NCBI RefSeq assembly: GCF_905220565.1
Contig: NC_059401.1
Coordinates: 5,171,001 to 5,235,000 of the forward strand
Direction: 5' to 3'
Origin: Melitaea cinxia
Taxonomy: Eukaryota > Arthropoda > Insecta > Lepidoptera > Nymphalidae
DNA length: 64,000 nt
The translations under genes were made by a program, and so were the position numbers. How positions within the stretch are numbered: the first letter of the stretch is position 1; the number at the start of each line of letters is the position of its first letter. A model generated the notes under the pieces. It was not told where the DNA came from, searched no databases, and worked only from the letters and a program-made list of their open reading frames with translations. Below are positions 1 through 13,500 of the stretch, one piece after another.

Positions 1-1255
1 TATGACCGATGTAATATATCACTTTATTACTAACTACAAAATGACTAGATTGACTCATCCTTTTTTATTTGTTTACTTTATCTTTATTTATAATGACAAA
101 GTCTTATTAAATGTTAAATACTTACATATTTCAATTATCAAATTACGGGGCAGTGTTAAGTTATCTTATAAAATATAGGTATACATTTAGGACTGTGTTA
201 ATTGTAGTTAAAGTAAATGTTCGTTCTTATTTTTTCAAAAGTAAAATCAAATTGAACTATAAAATCATTTCAAATAAATAGTTTAAGGGATCCAATTTAT
301 CAGTTCAATGCTTGGAATTACATTTGAAAATCCAAATTTCCTAACGCGATACTAAATATTATTACGCTTACATTTACAAAAAATAACTAGCTTTTCTACC
401 AGGTATGGAAATCTTAAACGTATTTTTATATCTAAATATTTTACAAGGAATGAGAGTGTCTGTATATATAAATGTATGAATTTATATTTATTTACAAACT
501 GATATGAAAATTTTAATGTAACTTGGACCATTACAAATTAATTTAAAATTTCTACAATTGTACACATTATAATATTCTACTTAATAATATTTAATTTAAA
601 ATGTTCCTGTAAAACAAATGATTGTGATTAATGTCTAAAATATATTTGGATAAATAAAATAATCAATAGCAAAGGAATGCTTCATCTTTTGAATTGAGAC
701 AACGTAGAATTGTAAAGCTATTGCAGTAGATATCCGATAGATAATTTACAATTTTTTTTTGCAGTCGCTTACACAAATTTAAGCTGATTTTCCTGTTACA
801 GCTACAGGTCAGGTATGCTGCATAGGTCAGCGACCTATGCAGAATTTTTGTTTCGCCTGGCAAATCGTTATAATTTTTATTAATAGTAAAAGGGAAACAG
901 GAATATTTTGTTTTAGATAAAGAGATACACATATAAACAAAATGTGTTTAAGGTTACCTACTCGTTAGAATGCAAACTTTTAAAAGAGATATCTTTTTTG
1001 ATGTATTGTTGTAAATATAAATATTTTATGTACAATTTTCGAAATAATTGAGAGTAAAAAAAATAAAATAATTATAAATTTTATCAATTGTCCATAAAAC
1101 ACTCTTAGTTTTAATCAAAACGATTATGACAAGAGATGAGCGAGCTCGTCACAAACATCACTTAGGTCTCAAAACTTCAACATGATCGTGTCGTCTTGCA
1201 AGAGGCCCTTCCCGCAAACATCTGACTGAAATGCGCCGATGGGCGTAGGCGTGGC
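1..1255. other. 3' UTR or downstream flank of the zinc-finger gene
   Basis: AT-rich sequence downstream of the stop. No coding signal was seen on either strand. Several AATAAA hexamers on the minus strand could serve as polyadenylation signals, and none stands out. Confidence 0.4.
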
Positions 1256-1606
1256 TCAGGTACACAGGCCAGAGTTGTCGACGAGTGAACGTGCTAACAC
1301 GTCCGCGGCTGCTATATCACTCACTTTACCTTCAAAATGCCCTCTAACGTGGAACATGAACTCCGCTTTACCAGCGAACTCCTGACGGCACATGAGACAG
1401 AGGTGATGTGCCTGTGAGTGCTGCCTCTCCGGTGCGTAGTGTGTGTGTCCGTGTGTAAAGTACGCCCCTCCTCCTTCGTTCACAACGGTGGCTGCAGACA
1501 CAGATGCCGTTGCTATTCCGTGCCCATTCAAAATTTGCTGATTCTGGTTGTGATGGTGTAGTAATTGAAGTTTTTCTTGATTTGTTAGATGAACCTTTTC
1601 TTGTTG
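1256..1606 (-). CDS. ZAD zinc-finger gene, last coding exon (C2H2 finger 4, stop)
   Basis: Residues 549-664. A Gln/His-rich start precedes finger CLMCRQEFAGKAEFMFHVRGH and a C-terminus ending LVDNSGLCT. TGA stop at 1256-1258. Confidence 0.88.
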   Translation of the reverse strand, partial: QQEKVHLTNQEKLQLLHHHNQNQQILNGHGIATASVSAATVVNEGGGAYFTHGHTHYAPERQHSQAHHLCLMCRQEFAGKAEFMFHVRGHFEGKVSDIAAADVLARSLVDNSGLCT

Positions 1607-2396
1607 CTGAAAGTTAAGTTTATCAATGTAGTAATTACTTTATTAATATTATAATAGATAAATTAATGTACAATTATTGTTAAAAATTCAATGTACCTGG
1701 TGTTGTGAAGCCTGTTGCATTTTATCTTGGAGCAGTTTATTGTCGGGTAAATGAGACTTGGCATGTGCACTCCATTCATCTCTCGTTGCGAACAGTCGTC
1801 CGCACAGCTCGCACGACCACGACACAACCATGCCAGCGGTCGCGGCCGCTACTGCAGCTGTCGCAGCACTCGTGTGAACTAGATTTGAATTCTGAAACAT
1901 TTAAAATTGTCGTGATAATTTTTGTTTATTTTAATATTGAGTTATTTGATTACTTTTATATTTAAATTTGGCAAATTATATGAGTTATTAATATTAATTA
2001 ACATACGAGTATATTTTTAGATAATTTGTATGTTCTATTAATTAGATAATAGTAGGTATTATTATTGCTAGAAACTTGAATCAAACATGCAACAATCTAG
2101 ATTTTTTTTCTCAGCACATGCTTATTAAGATAAAGTATCAGTAAATATATTTAGCATACAACAACGGCTTAGAATAATTAAAAAAATATTTAAATATTAA
2201 AATTATTCAAATTATATTAAACCTATAAAAATGAACTTAATTGCTACAAATTAGTTAAATGCTACTAATATAATCTAAAATAATCTAAACGATAAAAAAC
2301 ATCGATAATATTTCATGCCTTGATTTCTTTGTGAGATTTACCGTAAAGTTGTGTCCAGGTACCTGGCAGACCTGAATCGGCTGCTGATGGGAATGT

Positions 2397-2428
<32 letters not shown>

Positions 2429-4389
2429 TTGCTGTTGTTGTTGAGCTACAGCTGCGATTTCTGCTTGACTAGGCTTTGTATCTTCTTGTTTAGGTTTTAC
2501 GTCATCCAATTTAAGAGCTGTAAGATCGACAATCTCAATTTAGTAATTCCTTTAAAAAGTAAGATTTAATTTAAATAAAGAATGAAATACTATCTATTTA
2601 ATCGTAATAAATTGTTCGAGATATTTTATGTTTATGATCTGGATTTATCTTTAAACTTGATTTCATATTATCATCTCTGACTATTCGTGATTACATAAAA
2701 TATAACGTACGAGGTATAGTTATAGTCCGTTTACCCAAAGGCGCTATATTTGAAGGTGTTATGTGTTTTAACTTATTCATATGCAGAACTAGTTTATCTC
2801 TTCTGGCAAAAGCTTTATTGCAAACTTCACAAACGTATGGTTTTTCACCTGAAAAAAAAGTATAGACGTGTTCATTTATTGTAAAGCTAAATCAAAAGCT
2901 ATGATGTTGCAACTATTGACAATATATATAATTATTATTTCGAGTGTAGACTAAAAAACAAAGTTAAGCTTTGAAAAATTTAACGTAATTGTTAAAGTTA
3001 CAATTTTTCATCTAATGTTGAACTGCTTTAGCCTGTAATATCCCACTACTGGGCATTGGCCTCTTTCTCCATGTAGGAGAAGAATCAGAGCTTAATCCAC
3101 CACGCTGCTCCAATGCGGGTTGGCGGATATATTCCCTACTATGAGTAACGATCGCTATCAGGTGTACATGATAACAACCGGGGCTTAACGTGCTCTTCGA
3201 GGCACGGTGGAAAGACCCACAAGGAGTGCACAAACACCCAGACCACAGCAAACACCTGTATAGCCAATACAAATGTTTGTCATGTGCGGGGATCGAACCC
3301 GCAACCGCCAGCGCAACAGGTACAATCCATGGCTGTGACCGTTGCGCCAACGCAGCGTCAATGCTGAAAATGAAATGATGTAATGTTGAAAGGGTATATG
3401 AATAAAACAATTATTACCGGTATGTATCCTCATATGTATAGTTAATTTGTCTTTACGCGCTAAACCTTTTCCGCAAACAGTGCACTCAAATGCTTTATTT
3501 CCTGAAAAGATTAAAATTTCTTTAATTCAGTGCTTTAAAAATGGGTTGAGGAATTTATTTGTATATAATTAATAAATAAAACTTACCATCATTAGTAGAA
3601 CTAGTAGGCTTAATAGCTGGATGTTTTCTAACAGCTGTACCCTGTAGTGCTTTTAGACGAGTTCCGGGATGCATTGAACCACCCTCAGCATACGGTTCCG
3701 TGAAAGGTATCAAATTTGGTCTTGGAATATTATTTGTTACTTCAGGTGACCTGCAAAAATTCCTATAATGCTAGGTGAATTTGTTTTTATTTTTAGTCAA
3801 TTATGCGCATTGTTTGTCGTCTTTGAAGTCCTCGTAATCAGACGTTTATCATGTAAAATAGGAAGTGATGAAATAATACAAGTATTACAAATCAATCGAA
3901 ATAAGATTGAAAGACAGGTGTGCGATGTGAAAACAATAAACATTATTGTTTCGAGTGTAGACAAAAAACACGATCTAAGTTTGGAATAATTTTAATGTAA
4001 TTATTGACTTTTTATTTACTCACCAATTTCCAAGGCTTTGTAGGACTCGCACCCCTCCTTCAAATCCCATTCCTACATCATCCGGAACTGTGAAAGTGGA
4101 ATCTGGTCCACCAGTACTAGAGCTTACTTGAGGAACCTTTATAGGAGAGTTAATGGTTGCATAGTGATGTTGAGTCGAACTAACCGTTGGCGGCGATGGA
4201 TGACCAGGATGAGTGTTGCTTTGTCCCTAAAAATATTTAAATTAATAAAACAAACGAAATTGTTCCTCTTTGAAATTATAAGAAGCGTATTCATTTTCTA
4301 TTTTTACACTTACTTGCATTTCTTGATGATGTCTAGAGTTATTAGTAGAAGTATTAGATTGCTGTTGTTGTTGTTGGTGTTGCTGGTGT

Positions 4390-4420
<31 letters not shown>

Positions 4421-4461
4421 GTTGCTGTTGTTGTTGTTGCTGCTGCTGCTGCTGCTGTTGT

Positions 4462-4493
<32 letters not shown>

Positions 4494-4512
4494 CTGTTGT
4501 TGTTGTTGCTGC

Positions 4513-4552
<40 letters not shown>

Positions 4553-7500
4553 CACGTCTAGCAGCAGCTGCAGCTTGAGCCATATGTTGTTGTACCGCTA
4601 CGTGTGCTTCTAAATATGCCGTTTTCTGTGCTTCTGTCATCTTATCCATGTTGACCGTACCATCCTATAAGAATAATATAAAATATTATTCAATGATTTT
4701 TGATTTATTATTTTTCAAAACATTATGTACATTTGTAGTAATAATTCTAAAAATACTATTACGTATTTTTTTTCTGATATGTCTTCTAAATATTTTCTTA
4801 CAATGAAACTTGTACGACTGTTTTCTTCCGCACATTTTTTTTTTGCGGATTGCCTTCACTGTGCATTATTTTCCGTCGCCTTCAATGAGTGTCTTTGATG
4901 CGGTCGGAGGGCGGGTAAGGGAGGCACCCCCGAGGCCCCCTAGTGCATTCACCCCGCAGAAAGTGAGAACGGTCCCCCTTAGTCGACTTTCATTCCGTAA
5001 CACGAATATGAACACCCTATGCTTAATTGCCTAAATTCGGTAAGGGGTGAGTTCAACGACCGAGAGAAAAGCAGGGAAAAGGACATTGACGTTTGATTTC
5101 CATGGAAACATCTTTGATGGAAATTATTCATATCTATTTATGTATATGTTTAAGGTGACTTAACCAAACCCTTATATTAGTCGCCTTTAATGTAGTTCGA
5201 AGATGTATATAATATTTGCACAAATTTCGGGATAGGTACGACAATACCTGTAGTACGAGTACCTATACATTTATGAAACTATTTGATGTGAAAGATAATT
5301 ATTACTATACTAAAAGATATTATTCTTGTGTTTCGGATATCATTATTGATATTTATAAAAATACATGGTCTAATGTTTTGAAAGTTTATTTCATATTGTT
5401 GGCAGTTAATTGAATTATATATTTACTTTAAGCTGAATTAGTCAGCACTACCCTAGGGCTGGACAAAGAGCTCATTTTCACCCACCACACTGCCCTACTT
5501 AAAGTTGGGACATAATTTCCCTACTACGAGTTACGATCACTATCAGGTGTCTGTGATAATAATATTTAATGTAATATATAATATAATAATACATTAAATA
5601 TGTAATATTATAATATTATACATATATATATAATATAGTAATATAATAAATATGTGATAAAAATAATAAGATGGGCCGACTGTTTTGATTGATGCCCTCC
5701 GAGTAGTAGACAAGAGGCGACGTATTCGAGGAAGCGTAATGCTTTCGTCATCTCAGAGTTTTCATTAATATATACAATTTGTTAAGTTCGTTCAAGTAGC
5801 TTCTTTCATGTATTTCTTTAGATACAAGCTAATGCTGCTAATCATACTAACTTAAAATACAAAGCCATACTAACTCTAGCTGTGCTTTGTCAACAAATTC
5901 CTTAGATCTCACTATTCGCCTTTTGTCAGACCTAAGCTGCCCTTCATAAACTAGATTGCTAAATTTAGCTGTTATGTTTATATACTTGACTTGCGCAAAT
6001 ATGACCATGTCTATTCATTCATTCATTCATCTATCTACTAATTTTCGTCGAAATGTAAACATTGTCTCCCTTCTGTACTTCGTATAATTATTTTGCACTG
6101 TGTATTTGATAGAAAAGTTTGAATTTAAGCTCTTACTTATTGTAAGATGGTACCGGAGATATATTAAAATAGTTTTATTTTTATTTTTTCACGACTACCT
6201 TATGACTGACAATTCATCTAACATTGGAAATGCTGTTTAGAAGCGTTCGCTATAAAATGATCAAATCTCTAGTCGTCCTTTAAGCATAGCTTAATTCTAG
6301 TCTTCCATTAAGCATAGCTTATTTTTTTTTTATCTAAGTATTCATATTTTAAATCATTGAATGTTAATAAGTATTGAGTACATAAAACAAATAATTTTGT
6401 AAGCATGTATATACATGGTGTCCTTAATTTACCACCTCGGCAAATTTGCGTTCTATCGCATTATCATACACACTTCAATGATCTGAATTCGCGTTTTTTA
6501 TTGTTTGAAGATGTCCCCCTCGACGATAACCGGAAGGGGAACCTTATCACTTCTGCACTGATTAAAAGCAAACTTAGTTACTAGGGTCCAGACGAAACAG
6601 GGGTGCAATAGGTGCTATCGAATTTGAATATCCGAATTTATGATATTTAATTTCATGATAATATTATGATTGTTCATTGTCATTCACGTGTTGACAATAT
6701 TCAAGAGTGAAATTGATATCGTCGATGTTTTGTCACAAGTTGTAATATCATAATTCATTATTTAAAATAAATCCAAATTGAATATATATGATGATGGATA
6801 ATATGACGATGACGATAATAAAGCGGCATATAAACTATTTTTGTTATTCGTACCCTTGTATTTATTCACTTAAAATTAACAGGTAATAAAGTTATTCATA
6901 ACATTATTTATTTTATGTTCATGACTTTATGACTTTATATTAATACAACATAAAATAATATACTATATATTAAATTTAATTCTATGAATTTAATTCTATG
7001 AATTACTAACAAAATGAGTGAAACTAAATTCCTTCTAATGCTAAAAAAGATATATTCATATGTTTTAACGACTTACTTTTATATAAAATTCCGTTAAAAG
7101 TACCTCCATTATGATGTCAATAGTCACACAATATTAACACATCACTTATACTGTTATAAAAACATACTAAGAAGTACATCTTTAATAAAGGATAAGCTGT
7201 ACATGTGCTAAGGTGGTTGCCAAGGTTAAAGTCATGGCTAAGACGGGCTCTCTCCCCCGTATCTGTTTACTAAGTGCAGGCATCACCGCCTACGTCGATC
7301 GATTTAACTTTCCCTTAGGAATGCACCTGAAACTTAGGGGACCACATTGCGTGTGTACAAGTCTTATGTTTTTGAATGGAAATGTTTGTACAGCTTTTTT
7401 TATTTTGAATTTTCATGGAGTTGTAATAATATCTTATAAATGTATGTTTCTAATCTTATTTTAATAAAATTTTGTATATAAGAATCTTTGAATTGATCGA

Positions 7501-10500
7501 TACGACGAGGTAGCATAAGTACATTAAAAAAAACGTATTTTATAAATTAAAAAACAAATTTTAAGATAAGTTTTAACGTATTAAAATTTTCTACCATCGC
7601 GCGACTTAAAAATACCCATATTTTCACCATGTCTGATACTTATCTATACAAATAAATAAAATTGGAGTGTCTGTTTAATAACGGCTTTTTACTAAATGCA
7701 TATGGATTTTTATCAAGTATTCAATAGTCGCCCAACGGTTATGATGTAGTTCGTATTAATTGTTATGATATAACGTTGGCGCAACGGTCACAGCCATGGA
7801 TTGTACCTGTTGCGCTGGCGGTTACGGGTTCGATCCCCGCACATGACAAACATTTGTATTGGCCATACAGGTGTTTGCCGAGGGCTGGGTGTTTGTGCAG
7901 TCCTCCTTGTGGGTCTCCCCATCGTGTCTCGGAGAGCACGTTAAGCCGTCGGTCCCGGTTGTTATCATGTATACCTGATAGCGATCGTTACTCATAGTCC
8001 GCCGTATATGAACATCCTGTAACTGTTTGTAACAAACCGGTATTGCGTCTCGATCGCCTTCCCCGCGTACGCATTTACACCTAATTAAAAGATACCTACT
8101 TACTTTAATTTGCAGAACTACCCACCTTATTTTTAATTGCCTAAATGAACTGTATTCAAATTTAACACTCCGGACAAATCTCTGCGATTTTTGGAGTGTA
8201 TTACTGTAATTTTCTTTAATGTAAAATGAGTTTAAATAAATTAAAAAAAAAAAATATATATCCGCCAACCCGCATTGGAGCAGCGTGGTGGATTAAGCTC
8301 TGATCCTTCTCCTACACAGGGAAAGAGGCCTATGCCCAGTAGTGGGATATTACAGGCTGAAGCAGGAAGCAGGATATAGCTTAGTATATTACATGTAATC
8401 ATTTCTTAAATGAATATTTAATTTTCTTATTTATAATTACATTCGTTTAATATAATAAATAAATCAAAAATTAACTCTGATTCGAGACATCGGTAAAATT
8501 GTATAAAAAGGGTAGATAATCATTTTAAGCATACATTATTATTCGAGTAGTTAACAACGTTACGCTGTTGAAAAATATAGACAGATTGTGATAATCGCCT
8601 TGGCTATTTAATTTACAAACCCACTAGTGCTTAACATCATGTATACTCGGTATATATAATAATAATAATAATTTTATATCAGACAAAGTCCATACAATCA
8701 AACAGCAGTATACAAAAATAATAAATGAAGTAACAGAGAAAAAAAATCATAGGGAAATAATAAAACATTGGATATTTATATTAAAATACACAACACACAC
8801 ACGCACACACACACACACACACACACATACACACACTCACACACACACATGTACACACATACATACACACATATACAATATTAATAACATAATAATAATA
8901 AATATACCAAATATACCAAAATAACATTTTTTTACAATTTTTGTCGGTCTGTCTGTCTGTTCCGGACTAGACCGATTTTGACGGGACTTTCACTGGCAGA
9001 TAGCTGATATAATAAGGAGTTACTTAGGCTACTTTTGTTTTTGAAATTTATTGATTTTACAAGTCCACGAACTGAACAAAAACTGGTTTGTTAAATTCCA
9101 CGCGGACGATGTCGCGGACACGGCTAGTCTTGTACATATAATAAGTGATAAAACTGATTAGAGTTTTACTGAGTTAGTTTTAGACAGTGTAATGTGTGGG
9201 TTCTATAAAGGTAGGCACAAAAGGAAATACAACAACTGGAAAAGTACCTCCTTACAGAAGATCACACCTAAAATAATACTAGTCTCCAGTTGTGTTGTGT
9301 TCCTGTGGTGAGGTAGCTCGAGCCTCCTAAGGAGGGTCGGGAGTAGGGTCGACAACGCGTTTGTAATGCTGACGTTGCAGGTGTCCATAAGCTACGATTC
9401 CCACTTATTATCGCACATTATCATCAGCATCATTATCTTTTCAGCCTATTGCAGTCTACTGCTCGACATAGCCTCCCCAAGTTTACGCCAGACCCTCCAG
9501 ATTTCTGCAATCTTCATCCCGCCTACATCGGCAATCTTATGTAGATCGTCGGTTCAAAGAAAAATTTGCGTTTTTGCTTTGACAAATAACGAAACTTAAT
9601 AAAAATTTAGAAATATTAATTTAGTTAGAATTACTAACATTACGTTTAGTTATATAAAAGACTGTAAACGTTCTAATATATCGATAGAAATACTTTCTTC
9701 TTCTGTCTTAAGGTTAATTGATTACGTTAGTTTCTATAATATTTCTCATAAGACATGTAAGTATTCACACAATTTTTACGTTTTTCACAAACTACGAAAA
9801 ATTTATTTTTAATTTATCAGTGGCATATTTTTTTATAGCTCCGGTTTCAACTTTTCCCTTAATTTTCACGGGTCTATCTGAGCAATCTCGTCTTATTATT
9901 CGGTGAAATTTTTACGATTTGTTTTGATTCCATATAATTTACTTAGTTCCAATATTTTTTTACTGTACACAAAAACTACGAATGTTTAATTAACCGGAAA
10001 TAATTTTTACTGTTCAAGGTAATAGTAAATAATTCAACATATTTTTTTTAATTTGATATTTCCTTTCAAAACATCATAAAACGAATATTTAGACAATGCG
10101 TAGCCCAAGCTGCTGGCCCTAATTACGGAAATTTTAACAAGAAATATTGACATTTGTGACATAGATGTGCATTTAAAGAAGCTTTTTATCGTATTACGGA
10201 CGAAAGTTTAACTAACATTTAAATAATATAATATCTAACAATTAATAATATCATACATATTACGTTAAGTAATCCGTAATAATATAATTTAATGTCCCGT
10301 GTCTTATTTACTATCATTACCCGATCAATTATTTTTTTAATAATTTAGTTGATCTTATTAAAGGTTTTCTAGCTATTTTTAAATTAAATTAATGAATTAT
10401 TAAAAAATTCAGTACTAAATAACAATGCCAGACCATGACTGGATGCATATTCATAAAAATTCAAGGGTAACGGAGACTCGTAGAGGTACTCCCCCTCATT

Positions 10501-13500
10501 TCTTTTGAGGGGGTTCTTTAGCGGGTTGTGTAGGGGTTGTCGTAGATAAGACATTTTTGAACGATATTATAATTTATTTTAAATACGTTTCTTTCACTAG
10601 TTTATATGCATTACGAGTTTAATATTTATCAATCTTTGTTAAATATTTATAATTTTTTACTTCTGTTTTGCAAGCGTACGTAAAGAAGTTTTACTTCAAG
10701 TTTTATAAAAATAGTTTATTATGATAAATAATAAAAATTTAAGTAATTTCTAATAAGAATTAATCGCGTTATATATTTTTTTTGTCAGATAACAAGTATT
10801 AACAATATTTTTTTTCTAAGTGATGTGCAATAAAGTTTATTCTATTCTATTAAGTAAAAATATATTTTTCTATAGTTTTTATGTAACGTTGAAGTTACAA
10901 ATACCAATGTTCTATTAAAACATCAATAGTAATTCTTACACAGTTATATAATTTTAAGACAAAACTTATCTGAAGATATAGTTTATAAGTATTATATAAG
11001 TAGTTATATTTAGATATTATAAATTTAGTGATCTTAAATCCAAAACGCGTGCCTATTCAAATACGCTGTGTGAGGTGAGCCTATTTTGATCATCCATCAC
11101 ATTAGTGGGGCAGGTTAAAGCGCCAGTGATGTTCAGGGGTAGTGCAGTCCCCACTGGGAGGCGGGAGGCCGTAGTAGGAATATCCTTCACCCCGCTAGGT
11201 CAGGGTTAACAGTCCCCCGAGCAGGGTGACTGTTAACCAGCCAGCCTTCGACCTTGCTTCCTATGCGTGTACTGCACAGCCCCTTGCATTCAGAGCGTCG
11301 CATTCAAGGTCTTTTGCAAAATTTCATTATATTTGTTGACAGTATTAATTGGCAATAGAGGCTTTTATTTAAATTAAAGTTATAATGATTGCAATACATT
11401 AAGCAATATTGATGCTAGAAACATTAGTATCCGAAAACAAAGAGTTACCGGACATGCGTATTCATTATTCAATTCGAATTTCTTAGGGGCTTATAGTTTG
11501 GGCTTCGACGACCACTTTATGACTAGTACGTTAGAGTTGATAGTTCATCATCTTGTAAGACAATATGGAGGTATTCGATAAGGATTCGTGATACGTTTTT
11601 ATTGAGTTTGAAATGGTTTGCCGGCATTTTCGGCAATTACTACGAGGTATTATGGGTTTTATTTCTTAAGTATAAGGTTGAATTTTAGATGTGTGAGTGA
11701 GGGTGGGTGATGGGTCGATATGAACCGGGCGTGCTGGATCGATAGAAGGGCGCCCGCCGCGACCGAGCTGCGACGTGCATCGCCAGTCGCGTGTCGACAC
11801 AAAACAAGCATTTTGACTTTTAATGACATGCGAGTATACCCACGATTTACTGCAACTTTATGAGCAATTGCATTACAGTTTCATGAATTTTTATCACATT
11901 TGTAAATATTTTGCGCTAAGTATATGTACGTTAGATTTCTATCGGCGCTTCGAAGTATTGTAGTAATACATTACTATATTATGTATAATTCAATAAATAA
12001 CAAAAATATTTAATATCAAACCATATCTTTCAATCTTATGCGAGTAGGAAAGTCAGATATAAATAATATCAAAAGGAATGAATAATGGAACGGATTTATC
12101 TTTAGAGATTCATTCCTTCGTGAGAGAACTCAATATTGTGCTCCATTCCTTTGTTAATAAATCATGGCTCAATATTTCCATACTATCAGAAACAAAACAA
12201 TGTATTCGCTCATAAACATGTAAATCTATTAAGATTTGCTTTTATGGATTACTAAGAAATTAGGATAGTGTAATAATATAAAAACAAAATAAACCCCTAG
12301 AAGAAAATAACGGGAATATTATAATAGAAGAACATAGCTTTTGTATTTTCTTGTTGTATCTTCAAAATCTGTTGTCTAATAAACCTTAGTGAGTTATGAA
12401 AAGTACCGTTGCATTAAAATAAATTAAAAAATGGTTTATTCGTCAATGTAACATATCTGTTTCCTTTTTGAACTGCTTGTATAACAGTAAGCATTGCATA
12501 GAACACTTCAAGGACGATTTTCTCAATTCGGTTGGTATTTTGTCAACAGGTCAAGACAATGTCAATGTGGCGAATATAACTAATACTAGTGGTCGCCCAG
12601 TGGTCGAAATTCGGTCATAATTAATTTAAATTATAAGTTTGCACATTATCAAGCTTCTGTTGTCAAAGAATATATTTCTATAATAATAAACAAAAGAGTA
12701 TATAATTATACGCGTGTGTGTGTCAAATATATGGTAATGCATGTGATTTTTTTTATTGATTTAATGTATCTTTATGCATAATTTTTGTAAAAAATTTGCA
12801 TCTGCACTCCCCTATATAAACTATGAGTGTGAGAAGTTACTTACATACTTCTCCGTCATACATGGTATACGTTGTACTATATACATGGTAGTATGTGTAA
12901 TGTTTTTTTTATTGGTTTAATGTATTTTTATGCATAATTGAACAAAATATTAGTATTCTGCACTCCATCTCTATATAAACTATATAAGTATGAAATTTTA
13001 TACTCCTCCATCCGCGCAGTTTTTATAAAAAGGGTTACAAAGTTTTTGCTTCACTTATATAATATATTAATTACTATCAATAATTTAATATTTTGTTATA
13101 GGTACGCTAAGGAGCTTATCGATTCATACTTAATAATAATGTGACATTATATGAAACTTATCGATCGGTGTTACACAGTGAAATTTATTGAAATCGGTGT
13201 TACACAGTGAAGTTTATTGAAATCGATTCGATCGTTCACAGATAAGCGCTATCAATTTTTGTTTTTTTATCTTACCATATTTTGCCTATTGTATTCTATA
13301 GTAATATAATCTTAATATATATAAATCTCGTGTCACAATGTTTGTCCTCAATGGACTCCTAAACCACTTAACCGATTATAATAAAATTCGCACACCATGT
13401 GCAGTTCGATCCAACTTAAAAGATAGGCTATATTTTATTTTGATATATTATGTTATTATTATATTTCAGAAAAAAATAAGGTGATACGAAGTTCGCCAGG

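Noticed and set aside
3012..3433. Open frames of 80-130 residues over 3012-3433, and similar ones at 7776 and 61102
   Set aside because: They are readings of the tRNA-derived SINE family A; the same peptide (QRSQPWIVPVALAV) recurs in each copy.
4128..4613. Long open frame of nearly pure leucine on the plus strand
   Set aside because: It is the antisense reading of the CAG/CAA tract in zinc-finger exon 3; the same holds for the Ser/Asn-rich frame there.
1256..4664. Naming the zinc-finger gene combgap
   Set aside because: The resemblance of the paired fingers is from memory; a database search would be needed to decide, so no symbol was assigned.
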